From: Mortierella alpina
Taxonomy: Eukaryota > Mortierellomycota > Mortierellomycetes > Mortierellales > Mortierellaceae
Direction: 5' to 3'
DNA length: 64,000 bases
NCBI GenBank assembly: GCA_029449245.1
Contig: JANATF010000002.1
Coordinates: 2,976,001 to 3,040,000 of the forward strand
In this document: positions 11,431 through 22,654 of the stretch, one piece after another
How the letters are laid out: each line of letters opens with the position of its first letter
Position numbering within the stretch: position 1 is the first letter of the stretch
The notes under the pieces: model-generated
The model's database searches: none
What the model saw: only the letters and a program-made list of their open reading frames with translations
Told to the model about the DNA's origin: nothing
Made by a program: the position numbers and the translations under genes

Positions 11431-14253
11431 ATGTCAGTGCGAGGCAACCAAAGTGGCTCCGAGGGATCAGACCTTCCTCACGACGACGAGCCCGAGCGCA
11501 ACTTTTCGTCCTTTTGTACGTGTCTAATTGGACTGAAAGTGCCTGCTTAGCTTCTACTCTTTTTTCTTCTAATTGACTCTGGGTGAGAACACGCAATCCG
11601 TCGCTTACCCGTCATCGTCTTCTCTTCCAGCCGAGTACATTGATCATTCAAAGCATGATCCAGAAAAGGTGGTCGAAGTCAGCCCTAACGGAAGATACGC
11701 CAAGGTAAATAATAACATGAAAAAGGGGAACGGATCGAGAAAGAGAACGAAAGGCAAAAAACGTGGACTAGAGTGAAGGACCGGGGGGAGCAGCGGTATG
11801 CCCGTCTTTTTATACAACCTCCTCTTTGGCCTGGTAATTATATCCCTCGTTGTGTTCGCTGGCTTCGGCGCGTCAGACCGTTCGTTTTACATAAAAGGCG
11901 CGCTTCAGGACATATGCTGCCGTCATACCCCATAGCATGTTGTGCTATCGCTTCAGCTTTCATGCTACACAGCATGTTTGCGGGATGGGAGCAGTAGTAG
12001 TTCCTCTTTTTTTTTTTTGGCTCTCGTTCTCCTCCGCCCCTGGGGAAAAGAACTGAAAAAATGCCTCATATCACAAGCACGGCATGAAAGCTGGACAAGA
12101 TTTTTGGCGATCGAGGAGGCGCAAAAAAAAACTGCCAGGGTGCTGTTCAGAAGATCGGGTTCTCATGCGTTTTGCGTGCATTGTTTATTTTATTTTTTGC
12201 TCCAGTTGAACTCTGTTCTCGGCAAGGGTGCCTACAAGATTGTCTACAAGGGCATTGACCGTGAAGAAGGCTACGAGGTCGCATGGAACTGCTTCCAGAC
12301 CACAAGGCAGGAGTACGCAGAGTTGTCGCAGGAGGTCGAGATTCTTAAGCGCGTTCGTCACCCAAACATCATCAACTTTCACGACTGCTGGTACAGCAAC
12401 ACCGAGTTTATCTTTATTACCGAGCTGATGACGTCCGGCACCTTAAGAGAGTATGTCGTTTAAAGAGACCGAATGCTATACCAAATCGCCATCGACTCCA
12501 TGCGTTTATACTGACCTGGAGCGACCTTTCTCGTCCGTGTGATAGATATATTCGCAAGTTAGGATCACCTAATCTTAAGGTGGTAAAACGTTGGTGTCGC
12601 CAGATTCTCAAGGGACTCATATATCTCCACTCGTACGACCCTCCAATCATCCACCGCGACATCAAATGCGACAATATCTTCATCAATGGAGCACACGGCG
12701 AGGTCAAGATCGGTGACATGGGTACCGCAAAGATGAAGATTGGCAAAAAGTACACTGTTATCGGTAAGGCTTTTCTACTTTTTTATTCTAATCGAAATGC
12801 TCCTGACAGTTCGAACAATGCTTCTCCCAGAATGCGAATTAACATATCCCCGACCTTCTTTATATCGGACTACTTTTACAAAGGTACACCTGAGTTCATG
12901 GCGCCGGAGATGTATGAAGAAAAGGGATACAGTGAGAAGGTTGACATTTACGCCTTTGGGATGTGTCTGCTCGAGATGGTTACTGGCGAATATCCATACA
13001 GTGAATGCAAGAACGCGGCCCAGATATACAAAAAAGTGACCCAGGTTAGACCCCTTGCCTTTGAAGGAATGCCACCTTCGTGTGCCACGCTACCAGTTCC
13101 GTAACGGCTGACAGATCTTTCTTCTCTCCTCATATAGGGTCTCAAACCAGATTGTCTTGCCAAAGTCAGTGATTCTGAGGTACTGAGCTTGATCAACCGT
13201 TGCATTAACACCGAGAATGAAAGGTAGGCATTACGCATGCTTTAATACAGATGGCAGCTGGTCGTTGATTCCCGAAGGACAGTGTCTAAGGTGCATGCTT
13301 GTCTTCATTTTTCGGATTGTAGATATTCTGCGCAAGAAGCGATTGAGGATCCATTCTTGGGCGAAGAGCCTGAAGTTGTTCTTGTTGACACAAACGAAGC
13401 CACGAATCAGTTAATGCTGCAGGTAGTCTTCAAGGGTATGGATAAGATGTCTGTCAAGTTTGAGTTCAATGCAGACAGCGATACGGCCGAGGAGGTTGTG
13501 AATGAGATGGTATGTTCAATGAGGACCGATTGGGTAGACATGATGGATTTTTAAAGAGCGTGTTTATCATGTACTAAAACCTACCCTTTTGTTTGTACGA
13601 TATACTGAAGATTGTGGAGCAGGTCCTCCCTCAGCGGTATCAACGAATAATCACGCACGACATCAATCGGATATTGCGCGAACGTGCTGGAGTGAGTGAC
13701 AAGAAGGACAGTGCAGGACTTCACCCTCCCATGTCTCCAATGATGCAGACCAGCGTATCGCAAGGAGTGGTCACCCCGCTGGCTTTGGATACCAGCAACC
13801 CACACACTGCGGGTGGAACGACACTGGGCCGAAGGAACTCCAATCCTGAAACTAGCGGCGAAGAAGAGCTCCCGTTTAAGGGTAACTAGCGCACTTAAGA
13901 AGAGCAGGCTGGATAGGTGTTGCGCATCGCTCGATCTCACTGTTTTTAATCAAAATGCTACCGTCACCAATCTAGAATACCCGCCTGACACACCCATCGA
14001 AGAGTTGGTTCGCGATACAGTTATGGCGTACCATCGTGGACCTGATAAAGAACGGGAATGGCTCGCCAAGCTGAAGAATCAAGACATCATGACGGTGGGC
14101 GATCTTAAAGACCTCCAGGACTCTGACTGGGCTGGATTCGACTTGACGGTCTTTGCGTCTAGAGCTATTAGGAACCGTCTATTTGGCAAGAGCAGCAACA
14201 AGCGACCCAGCCCAATGTCTCGATCTCCTAGTGGCACTGATGACGGCAATTAG
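11431..14253 (+). CDS. WNK (with-no-lysine) serine/threonine kinase
   Basis: Nine exons close to 534 residues: 11431-11515, 11631-11704, 12206-12450, 12546-12763, 12884-13044, 13138-13223, 13323-13509, 13611-13881, 13976-14253. The kinase domain spans about residues 57-305. The usual beta-3 lysine is missing (VAWN, Asn81) and a lysine sits instead in the glycine loop ([11 protein letters not shown], Lys64), the defining WNK arrangement. HRD is at 171-173 and DMG replaces DFG at 192-194. Segments such as [24 protein letters not shown] and [15 protein letters not shown] are diagnostic. An OSR1_C/PF2-like autoinhibitory domain follows (about 315-370, [20 protein letters not shown]), then a Ser/Pro linker and a helical C-terminal segment. 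In animals WNKs sense chloride and osmotic stress and phosphorylate OSR1/SPAK; the fungal role is unknown. Confidence 0.95.
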
Positions 14254-14922
14254 TCCACAGGCAACCTCTTCTCTCACGCCGCACCTTTTCACTCCTCTCC
14301 CCTCACTCTTAACTCCTAATATGTAATCCCACACCACCTTGTTTCTCATACTCGTCGCGCAGCGTGCTTTGTACCTCGCCATCCATTTTGTTGTAGGATC
14401 GCGTTTGCTGTTCACTTTATCTCGCTACTACATATTCTATCCGTCACAGCATTCCTTAGATTCATGTACAAACAAATACAGGCTAATCGCAAAGAGGGTT
14501 GCCAACCACCACCGTAATGGCAGAATACGCACCTACCACACTGTCACTGATGTCCCCCCTTCCCCTGTCGGTCGAGGAGTGATGTCCTACGGACACTACA
14601 GAATAGGGGCTCGGTCACGATTGTTTGATCATGTCCTGAACGTGTGTTGCGCCCTGAGATAGGAGTATCGTTGTTGATCCATTTGCAACTCTTTTCCTTC
14701 TCTTACCCTCACTCTCATTCTCACTCTCGCTCTCGCTCATACTCCCTCTCCCCTGAGCTCTTATTCTCTCCCGTCATTTCAACCTCCTCCCCGACAATCT
14801 CCACACACCGCGCCAGGTCATAGAGTACCGACTATTCAATACCACTACAGTGCGAGCCATTAGGAGACACCGGCAACATCACCCTTGCTTCATAGCCCCA
14901 CGCCTTTATACCACTTTGAACA
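14254..14922. other. intergenic, 3' flank of WNK and promoter of next gene
   Basis: No gene recognised. The stretch 14690-14760 is a CT-rich run upstream of the next start, as before other genes in the window. Confidence 0.45.
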
Positions 14923-16396
14923 ATGGTCGTTTTCATTCGCAACATCTTTACCAGTGAAAGCCAGCGCCAGGTCAAAGCTGAAGAACACAACATCGGACTG
15001 GCACACGCTATCAGGGACCTCATTACAGGTGAGGGAGGAAATGGGCCCTCAGGGTCGCATTCAATCCAACGTTCACTGCAGGAGCAACAAACGGAACCTG
15101 ACACTTGCCTGCATATCCCGCTTTTTCGTAGGATCCAATCATGAGACCCATGTAGACAACCATCGCAAGAAAAAGGCTGTCAAAGCTCTTCAAAAGGCGC
15201 ATCCTGGACAAGTGAATGAGCTGATAGTAATTCTTAAAGCCATGCCGGACCCAACAGTGAGCGAGTTCAACCAAATTCATCATGGCGAAGCAAGCAAGAA
15301 GCAAGATGGCCCCGAGGCAACACCAGCTTCTTCAGCAAAGGGCACTAGCAACAATGACTCTCCAATTGATACAGGAAAGGGATCAACAGAAGGTTCAGAG
15401 GTATCATCGCCTGCTGGCGACGGAGGAGATGCGATATCGGAACCCGTCAAGGCACCTTCTTCATGGTGGGCCATCTCGTTTGGATCTTTGATCGCTTCTG
15501 TTGGAACCGCACCATCCGAAAAGAAGCCTTCAGTGACGACCACTACAACCACAGTAACGACAATCACCATGACCTCTGAGGAGGTGGCAAAGGCTGCTGC
15601 AGCGGCGGCATTGGAGGAAGAGGCAGAAGCAGAAGCGCAGGCAGAGAAAGCAGAGAAGGCAGCACTTTCGGAAGCAGAACCGGCGGGCACAGGGACAGGA
15701 GCAAGCGCACAAGGAAATGACACAGTTTCAAAAACTATGACCTCGTCAACAACTGTTGCTGCACCAGCCATTGCGGACAAGAGCGTTCTTGCCGCGACTA
15801 TCAGCTCTATCAAGCAACAGTTGGCGCTCCTCAAGATCCCACCCATCGATGTGATCACCGCCTCGAGGTAAGCAACATTGCACGAGTGTTACTGCTGTTG
15901 ACTTTGGCTATTCATTTTAAAATGGTATGTTATACTCCCACTTTGCGATAGCTTCTGGTGGGGGTTTGAGATCTATGTCCCACACCAATGCATGGCCAAG
16001 CTCTCGCGCGCTACAAACACCAGCCAGATCTTTTTCGGATTTCTGGGAGGGGCACTCAGTGGCGTGCCGGGACTGGCGGCCCTAGTCCCGTTGTCAAAGA
16101 TTATATCGGCCTACGTGGGTCTACAATGGGCCCTCATCCACGCGCAGGATCTGGGCAAGGGAGTCATTCTGGCAGCCACCTGGTAAGATCTATGCGCACA
16201 ATCTTATTTCTCAGGCAATGCCTCATTACTACCGCCTCTTCCAGGTCTGACATGATGCTTTCATTGGGTCTCGACCGACAACAGGGTGCTGCCGGTCGCA
16301 TTGGCGCCCCGACCCTGGGACTTTCCTGGGGCGACAGGTGCGCCTGCGATAGAGAATGCGCCTCAGGGCAAGGTTAAGAAGTTCAAGGGAGCGTGA
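14923..16396 (+). CDS. unrecognised 394-aa protein with hydrophobic C-terminal half
   Basis: Four exons close in frame: 14923-15028, 15132-15867, 15952-16182, 16285-16396. Every junction is GT-AG and the phases agree, so the model is solid although I do not recognise the family. Residues 1-90 are charged and probably helical. Residues about 90-270 are low complexity: Ser/Gly/Pro-rich, then a Thr run and an Ala/Glu-rich likely coiled coil (about 15585-15690). The C-terminal third contains aromatic and hydrophobic segments (FWWGFEIYVP, IFFGFLGGALSGVPGLAALV, ILAATWVLPVAL) that could insert in or lie on a membrane. It ends with a basic KVKKFKGA. No signal peptide is evident. It lies 256 bp upstream of the transporter gene on the same strand. 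Confidence 0.75.
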
Positions 16397-16652
16397 TAAT
16401 GAGCCGCGCACAGGGACCCTGACTCTTTCCAAGTTTCGGCGCCTGGAACTGTTCCTGAATCGCACACTTTTGCTTCATCTTTCTCGCAACTCTGCCATCG
16501 ACACTCCCATCGACACTCCCTCTCCTCCGCCTTCTTCTTCTAATTCGATTACGCTCTGTCAAAAATACACTGCCCACCCAACCCTCTCTTAAAGCTCTCG
16601 CTCATGTCTGACTTCTGATCGAATCGCCCTTCGCGCTCTAAATTCATTTGGC

Positions 16653-19104
16653 ATGAATGATGCCGGGCCTCCAAGTCGAAGGTCATCCGATCGTTCACCA
16701 CCCAAGCCCAAGATCAGCACCATCAACACAACAGCAGCAAGGACAGGATCAGGATTGCAGACCATAGCCTCCATGTCATCATCTGCATACACCGACATCT
16801 TAGCAGCCAACCATACCCCGCGGGTGCTCATCTCGCCGCATTGTTCTAGACCTGTCTCTACGTCTTCTTCGCACGTCCGGTGGGTTATATTGGCGACTAC
16901 CAGCACAGTTTTGCTCGGCAATTACTATGCCTTTGACAACCCGGCCGCGCTGAATCAGCCCCTCCAGGCCTATATGCAGATGGACGACGACTCCTACGCC
17001 TATTTTATAAACATCTTGTACGTAATGTCTGTCCCCTACTTTGCTGGGCTTAGACTTGGTTCTCTATCATCAAGTACCTGAACTCTCACATACATACATA
17101 CATACATACATACATACACACATACATACTCTCACACACTCTCTCTCGCTCGCTCGCTCTCTTGCCTGCTACTGTTCAAACAATTGCAATTTTAGATACA
17201 CATCTTACTCCTTGCCTAATATCGTGCTGCCATGGCTCGGCGGCTACGCGGTCGACAAATTTGGACAACGACGATTGCTGATCGCGCTTTCCGCGACCGT
17301 CGCGTTTGGTCACTTTGTGGTATGTTTAGGCGTCCAAAACCGAAGCGTTCCCGCCATGGTTCTCGGGCGAGTCTTTTTCGGCGCTGGAGAGAGTCTTGCT
17401 GTTACACAGTCAGCGATTACCGTCAAGTATTTCCGAGGAAAGGAACTTGCCATGGCATTAGGGATCAACCTTTGGTAAAAACATCACCTCCATGTCTCTC
17501 TCTCCCTCTCTTCTCTCTCTCTGTCTATATCTATCTATCTGTCTATCTTCCACATATCTTTTTGTCCTGTTGTGCTAACACAAACCACGAAAAAAAAAAA
17601 CTTGATATCTAGCGTTTCACGTCTGGGGAGCGTCGTGAACGACCTCCTGACACCCTACATCTGGTCCAAGTCGGATGTGCCCACCGCATTTTGGGGAGGA
17701 TTCGTGTCGTGCACACTTTCGTTCATCACAGCTTGTCTCCTCGTTTGGATGGATCGGCGCTTCAGCTCGACGTCAGGAGAATTTGTGAGTTTGCCAATGA
17801 CAACGACGACAACGCACTCTGGTAGCACCAGGTTCTCGAGCCAGGAAGATGATCATCTTCAGCACTCTCCACTACTACATCATCAACAGCCCAGAGCGAC
17901 TCCAGTGGCGGTGATGGGTCGATACGACCCTCCCAATGTCATCAATCGACGTGGAGGTGCCTCTATGGACGAAGAATTCATTGATATGGAAGTTCTGGAT
18001 GCATCTGCGACCAAGAAGATTACCATGGCAGAGTCCTCCTCCCGAACGCACCCGACGACGGTCGATAACGATGAGGCAGATGATGATGGGGAGGGGTCAT
18101 ATTTGGGATCGCCCTCATCAGAGTACGAGATCCTGTCCGGTCACCGCGATACGACCGAGGACATGGAATTTGGTCATCATGGACACAACGGCGATGATGA
18201 TGGAGATGAAGAGATCAGCACCACAGGGACAATGCGGCGCGCGAACAACGATAGCAAAGGATCCCTCCTGCAACAGATTGTATCGATCGTGCTGGTGGCT
18301 CTTGATTACTCGCAATCGCTTTGGGTCCTCTTTGGCATCACCTTTTTGTTGGTTGGAGTACAGGTTCCGTTCAACAGTATCCATGCTGGGTTCTTACAGA
18401 TGCGTTGGTATCACAACGATCCGCAGAAAGGTACGAACCTGCTACCTATGCATTTTTGCACTGATTTTCAAAATAAGAACTACTCTCAACTCTCCTTCCT
18501 CTGTCTCTCGATCACTCATCCACCTCGTGGTATGTATAGCTGCCCAGATCATGACCGTGCCAGACCTTATATCCGCATTGCTGATCCTTCCAGTTGGCTA
18601 CTTTGTGGATCACTATGGACAAAAATCATGGCTCTTCATGGTGTGCGGGCTTGTGATTGGATTCTCGCACTTTGTGTTGGGCATCATTCCAGTTGCCAGT
18701 CCAGTCCCTGCACTGCTGGCCTTGGGCCTCGCTTCAGCCATCGGCGCCATCTTCACCAGCGCCATTCCTGCTCTCGTCGAGAGTCATCAAATCGCCACAG
18801 CTTAGTAGGTTGATCAGAGACGTTTACTTTTTCTCCCCTCTCGTCAATGACTCGTACCTTCCTGACTTTTCGTGCTTTTTTTTTTTTTAGTGGAATATCG
18901 TCCTCGGCAATGAACCTAGCGTTCACCATCTTCCCACTCGTTGTCGCAAAACTGATGACGGCCGATCCAGACGTCTACACCTACGTGGAGGTCTTCTTTT
19001 CGAGCTGTGGCTTCTGTGGCTTCCTACTAGCTGTTCGATTGCGGTGTTTGGATGTTTATGGAGATTTGGATCGCAAAGAGATTGACCATAACGTCGACAC
19101 ATGA
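16653..19104 (+). CDS. MFS transporter, MFSD1-like (lysosomal/vacuolar)
   Basis: Five exons close to 646 residues: 16653-17017, 17196-17474, 17613-18430, 18540-18804, 18891-19104. The order of motifs follows animal MFSD1, a lysosomal dipeptide transporter: YYAFDNPAALNQ in the first loop, LYTSYSLPNIVLPWLGGYAVD, FFGAGESLAVTQSAITVKYF, then CVSRLGSVVND after TM5, and TAYGISSSAMNLAFTIFPL near the end. Twelve membrane segments are expected. Between the two six-helix halves is an unusually long, acidic, His/Ser-rich cytoplasmic loop (about 17780-18240), much longer than in the animal protein. The N-terminal 70 residues are Ser/Pro-rich. A vacuolar location is inferred from the family. The gene is convergent with CHFR. 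Confidence 0.88.
17088..17130. repeat. (ATAC)n microsatellite in MFSD1-like intron 1
   Basis: Roughly ten tandem tetranucleotides ATAC, slightly interrupted, followed by CT-rich repeats. They lie wholly inside the first intron. Confidence 0.9.
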
Positions 19105-19421
19105 AGAATCCGCTTTATCTCCTTCTTCGTTTGTCGTCATTGTCAAAGTCCTCCTCGTTGTCGGATATATTACTTCCCGCCTGCGAAAAGGAACTTGTCA
19201 ATTGATTTGCCATACCCGTATACACGATGACAACGACATAAAGACTTGGCTTTGAAAATTTTATAGCTATAGCCTCACTCTTTAGCTGCAGCTTTGTCGC
19301 CTTCTGTCATTTATTTGAAGTGTTGTGTTGATGGTAATACCTATCCAAACGCAAAGCTGGATAATCTTTGCAGTATCACTCGCTTTTCGCAAGACTCTTG
19401 GTTTTTTATCAATATTTCTTT
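19105..19421. other. convergent intergenic region
   Basis: Shared 3' flank of the MFSD1-like gene (+) and CHFR (-). No gene seen. Confidence 0.5.
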
Positions 19422-21763
19422 CTACGAGCGCGGCGGACGCTTTTCACAGATGTGGTTCAAACGCTCAGCATGATGTGGGTTGGCATGGTTGAACTGTGTG
19501 CGGCACTCTCGTCCATACCAGCAGTTCTCGCGCGTAATAACGCGTGCGGGCAGCTTGCTCCGGTCGAGGTTCTTTCGCCATTGGTAAAGTGGCCCGTTAC
19601 TGAAAAACTCGCGTGAACACTGGTGACACAATTTGTCCGAGGCTGTCACCCCTTCCGCACGCGTCATGCGCGTCGATGCCGGTGGTGCTGAGGCTCCAGT
19701 CGCGTCCTGCGCATCAGTGTTGGTGCCATCTCCATTCGCCTGACCACCACCGGCGCTGGCGCTTGCTGCTGTCATGGAGGAGCCCGATGCAAACACTGAG
19801 GGCGCCACACTCGTTCCGAGATAGTGGTACGTGCCGTCAGCCATACCTTGTTTAATGTCCTCCCAAACCGCCCGGACAGTCAAGCGCTCGGCCGCCAAGT
19901 ATTCATTGATGATCCGCTCCTCTGCAGGATTCAACAATCCCATAATTGGGGCGAGCTCCTCCATGTTATCCTCCACACTTTTTATACTGCAGCCACAGCT
20001 TGGAATGAGACACATTTTGCCTATGGGTTAGGTACAACAATGACTCTTAGAATGAGCTGGTAAAAAAAAAACGACCATATCAAACCACTTCAGCATTGTG
20101 GGATTGAACTTACATTGGAAACGGTCTGCGATATTTCCTGGCGCCGTTTGAGGGATAAGAGGAACAAGACCCAAGCAGCGCCTGCAGCGTGTGTGTCCAG
20201 GTTGGGGCTGCACCCGCCGAGCTTGGTAGTCAGCATGCGTTGCAGTTGCGGGCAGCGGACCCATTCGCACTCCATCAGGGCATATATAGCCGATTGTGTT
20301 TGTTGGATTACAGCAGGGACAGGTCACATCGAGGTGATTAATAAACAGAGGGTTGAAGTTGTTGCCGTTATCGTCGTCGTCGTCATCATCATCGTCGTCG
20401 TCACTATAATCGTATCCGTCGTCGTCACTATAATCGTATCCGTCGTCGTCTTCATCTTCTCCATCCCCGTAGCCACGTCGGACGACATTCGAAGAATCAC
20501 TCTCGGCTCCGCCGTCTTCTCCGTCCGTAACATCGTCCCGGCCCATATGAGGTCTGGATTTCAAGAAGAGTTCAATCAGGTTGTTCAGCCTGAAGTCGCG
20601 CTTGGTCCTGCTAACGCGCTGACGGCACGAAGGGCATTCGGGTGAACTACAACGTTTTTTGATATGAAATGCAGCATACAATCCTGTCAGTCGAGCCCAT
20701 CGTATATAGCATGCAGGACCTGTGTATGCTCAAGAAACAAATCAAAAAAAAAAGTTGAAACGTACTTTTTGAGCCAACCTTTGCAACAATGTTTACAGAA
20801 GGAATGAAGGCAAGGTTGAAGGACGAGAGGTTTGTGCATGATTTCGTGGCAAATGCCACACTCAAACTCCTTTTCAAAAGCACTGTCCTCTTCTTCCTTG
20901 TCCTTGTTGTTGTTGTTGTTGCTGTTGTTGTTGTTGATATCGCTCTCTGCGCTGGGGACCTCCAGTTTTTGTTTCTTCTGATCTGGTTCGGCATCCTTCG
21001 TTGAAAGGTCAATTCCGAGTTGGTCGCCTGCTCGTTTTGCTTGCAGATTTTGATGGTCCTTAAAGGCTGATTTGGTCCGCTTGTCGATGAGCATGTATGC
21101 CGGCGCGTCTGCTATGTGACGATAGACACGGTTGGGATGGCAGTGAGTAGATTGCAAATGACGACAAATGTCCAACGTCGACTCATGTCCATGAACTTGG
21201 TTATTCCTTTTCCATTGTCCAAGGTTACCTTGACCGTCTACCGCACCGGGCGCAAAGCTGATAATATCTCTGTGAATGATCTTTGTCGCCTCATCACGGT
21301 TGATTTTTTTCTCGTTGACCCAGACCCCGTTCGAGGAGATGTCCTTGATCCAGAGTGGTGCATCCATGTCCTCCATAGAGCGCGTCGATATCTCACAGTG
21401 CGTGCCAGATATCGTGCTGCCGCTCAGCAGACCTCCCTCTGAGCACTTTGCTGTTTCATAGAAGGGAAGGGAAGGGAGGAAAAGATAACAGAAATCGAAA
21501 AAAAAGTGTTAGTGAGCGATGCATGTCCCTGAAAGTGTAACACAGGTTAAACTCCAGAATAAACAGCCATGCCGCGTACCAGGGTTTCTGCCGAGGATGG
21601 TCTTTCTGCCAAGGAGAGCAATAGGTTTGAATGCCGCGTTGAGCGAGATGAGACTGACAGATGCGGCTGAAGACTCATCCTCTGCTGCCGCGCTGCTCTC
21701 CTCGGGCAGGTCAGAAATGTCGTCCTGCAAAGGCAAGGTGGAGGAATCAGAGCGTTCGCTCAT
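19422..21763 (-). CDS. CHFR-type E3 ubiquitin ligase (FHA, RING, C-terminal PBZ-like finger)
   Basis: Five exons close to about 627 residues: 21763-21580, 21450-21229, 21111-20766, 20646-20114, 20020-19422. The FHA domain is spread over exons 1-3 (LLGRKTILGRNP, GSTISGTHCEI, WIKDISSNGVWVN). The C3HC4 RING is split by an intron (ECGICHEIMHKPLVLQPCLH, FCKHCCKGWLK, then SPECPSCRQRV). An acidic poly-Asp linker (20360-20460) and a Cys-rich region (DVTCPCCN, TRCRRCLG, KMCLIPSCGC) follow. The last residues, CWYGRECRTQF plus HAERLNHICE, match the very end of animal CHFR, which folds as a poly(ADP-ribose)-binding zinc finger; spacing here is C-x5-C-x10-H-x5-H. CHFR acts in an antephase mitotic checkpoint in animals. 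An in-frame upstream ATG at 21907 is possible, but 21763 starts the FHA-proximal region with a short leader. Confidence 0.93.
20363..20455. repeat. GTC/ATC trinucleotide and short tandem repeat inside CHFR coding region
   Basis: Runs of CGT/CAT on the plus strand and two nearly identical copies of a TCGTCACTATAATCGTATCC unit encode a poly-Asp and YDYSDDDG repeat. The length is probably variable. Confidence 0.85.
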
Positions 21764-22317
21764 GTGGGTGGACTGTTTGTGAGTGGTGTGCGGTAGTGTG
21801 TGCTTGTGTGCTGTGCTGCGCTGTGCTGTGAATGGATGGTGGGTGGTTGGGGAATGCAGAGAACGAAAGAACGAATGAATACGAGAAAGAGCAACGTCGT
21901 GAAGCAAAAAATAGTAAGTGGAGGCAAAAGAGCGTCATGCTTGGCGCTCTATAAGTGCACGCGGTGTCTTTCTCTATGACTCTGGCGGTCTTGCACAATC
22001 TTATCGCACTCTTGGGTTCTCCAAACGTGCCTTGTTTACAGTTTCAGGCGGTAGAGGAAAGCTTCATATAGCCGACGTCGACTTCGACTTCAGACCAACG
22101 GCCTCGCACATTTCTTCACCTCACCATCAGGGGTGCCCGCGCGTTCGACCCTGGTCTTAGATTTTTGAACAGAGGGAAACCCGTCGAAGTGCAGCACAGA
22201 CTGGACGGAACGGAACTTTAGATGCCTGAAGTTGTAACCTAAACAAGAGGAGAGCCGCTGGACGCACTCTTGGAGACATCAACATGACGGTTGTCGCGCG
22301 CGTTTTGTGACAGGGCA

Positions 22318-22479
22318 GGAAGGAGGATGGACTTGCTCGTCGACGTCTTCAAGCTCAAGTCTCTCACCGAAGACCCCCTTCTGGCCAAACTTGAGGATGA
22401 TCTGTACGAGATGAACGTTTCCTTTGTGAATATGGCCATCCAATACTGTAGACGTGCACTAATGGAGCGGCGCATTGGT
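22318..22479 (+). pseudogene. possible orphan exon or gene relic
   Basis: An open stretch bounded by a plausible acceptor (TTTTGTGACAG) and donor (GGTAAGG) reads MDLLVDVFKLKSLTEDPLLA and continues for about 30 further helical-looking residues, with a codon-like pattern. I found no partner exon on either side and do not recognise the family. It could be a small unannotated gene, a relic or chance. Confidence 0.25.
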
Positions 22480-22522
22480 AAGGTCACTTTCCTTTTGCCA
22501 CCGATTTGCCACCAACCTTGCC

Positions 22523-22584
22523 GAAGCTCTGAAGTCTGAACCCATCCCCTCAGATGAGAAAAGTTTGAGCGGGTTCTGAGCTTC
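22523..22584. mobile_element. Mutator-like foldback MITE, 62-bp copy
   Basis: The ends GAAGCTC and GAGCTTC are inverted, and the 9-bp sequence AACCTTGCC flanks the element directly on both sides (22514-22522 and 22585-22593). The interior keeps CCCATCCCCTC from the longer relative at 33337-33425, so this is a shortened copy of the same family. A 9-bp target duplication is typical of Mutator-like elements. Confidence 0.85.
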
Positions 22585-22654
22585 AACCTTGCCCTTGATT
22601 TACACTGCAACCGCAGCCCAGTGTGCTGCTTTACGACTTGTTTATTTCAAAGAT

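Larger units (their letters stand above)
21764..22654. other. intergenic region with MITE and possible exon relic
   Basis: Promoter side of CHFR and 3' flank of the carboxypeptidase gene. It holds the foldback MITE at 22523-22584 and an exon-like open stretch at 22318-22479, both listed separately. Confidence 0.45.

Noticed and set aside
15280-15858. Minus-strand frame of 192 codons opposite the unrecognised gene
   Set aside because: The sense-strand exon has matching splice sites and phase; the antisense frame is a composition shadow of the Ala/Glu-rich region.
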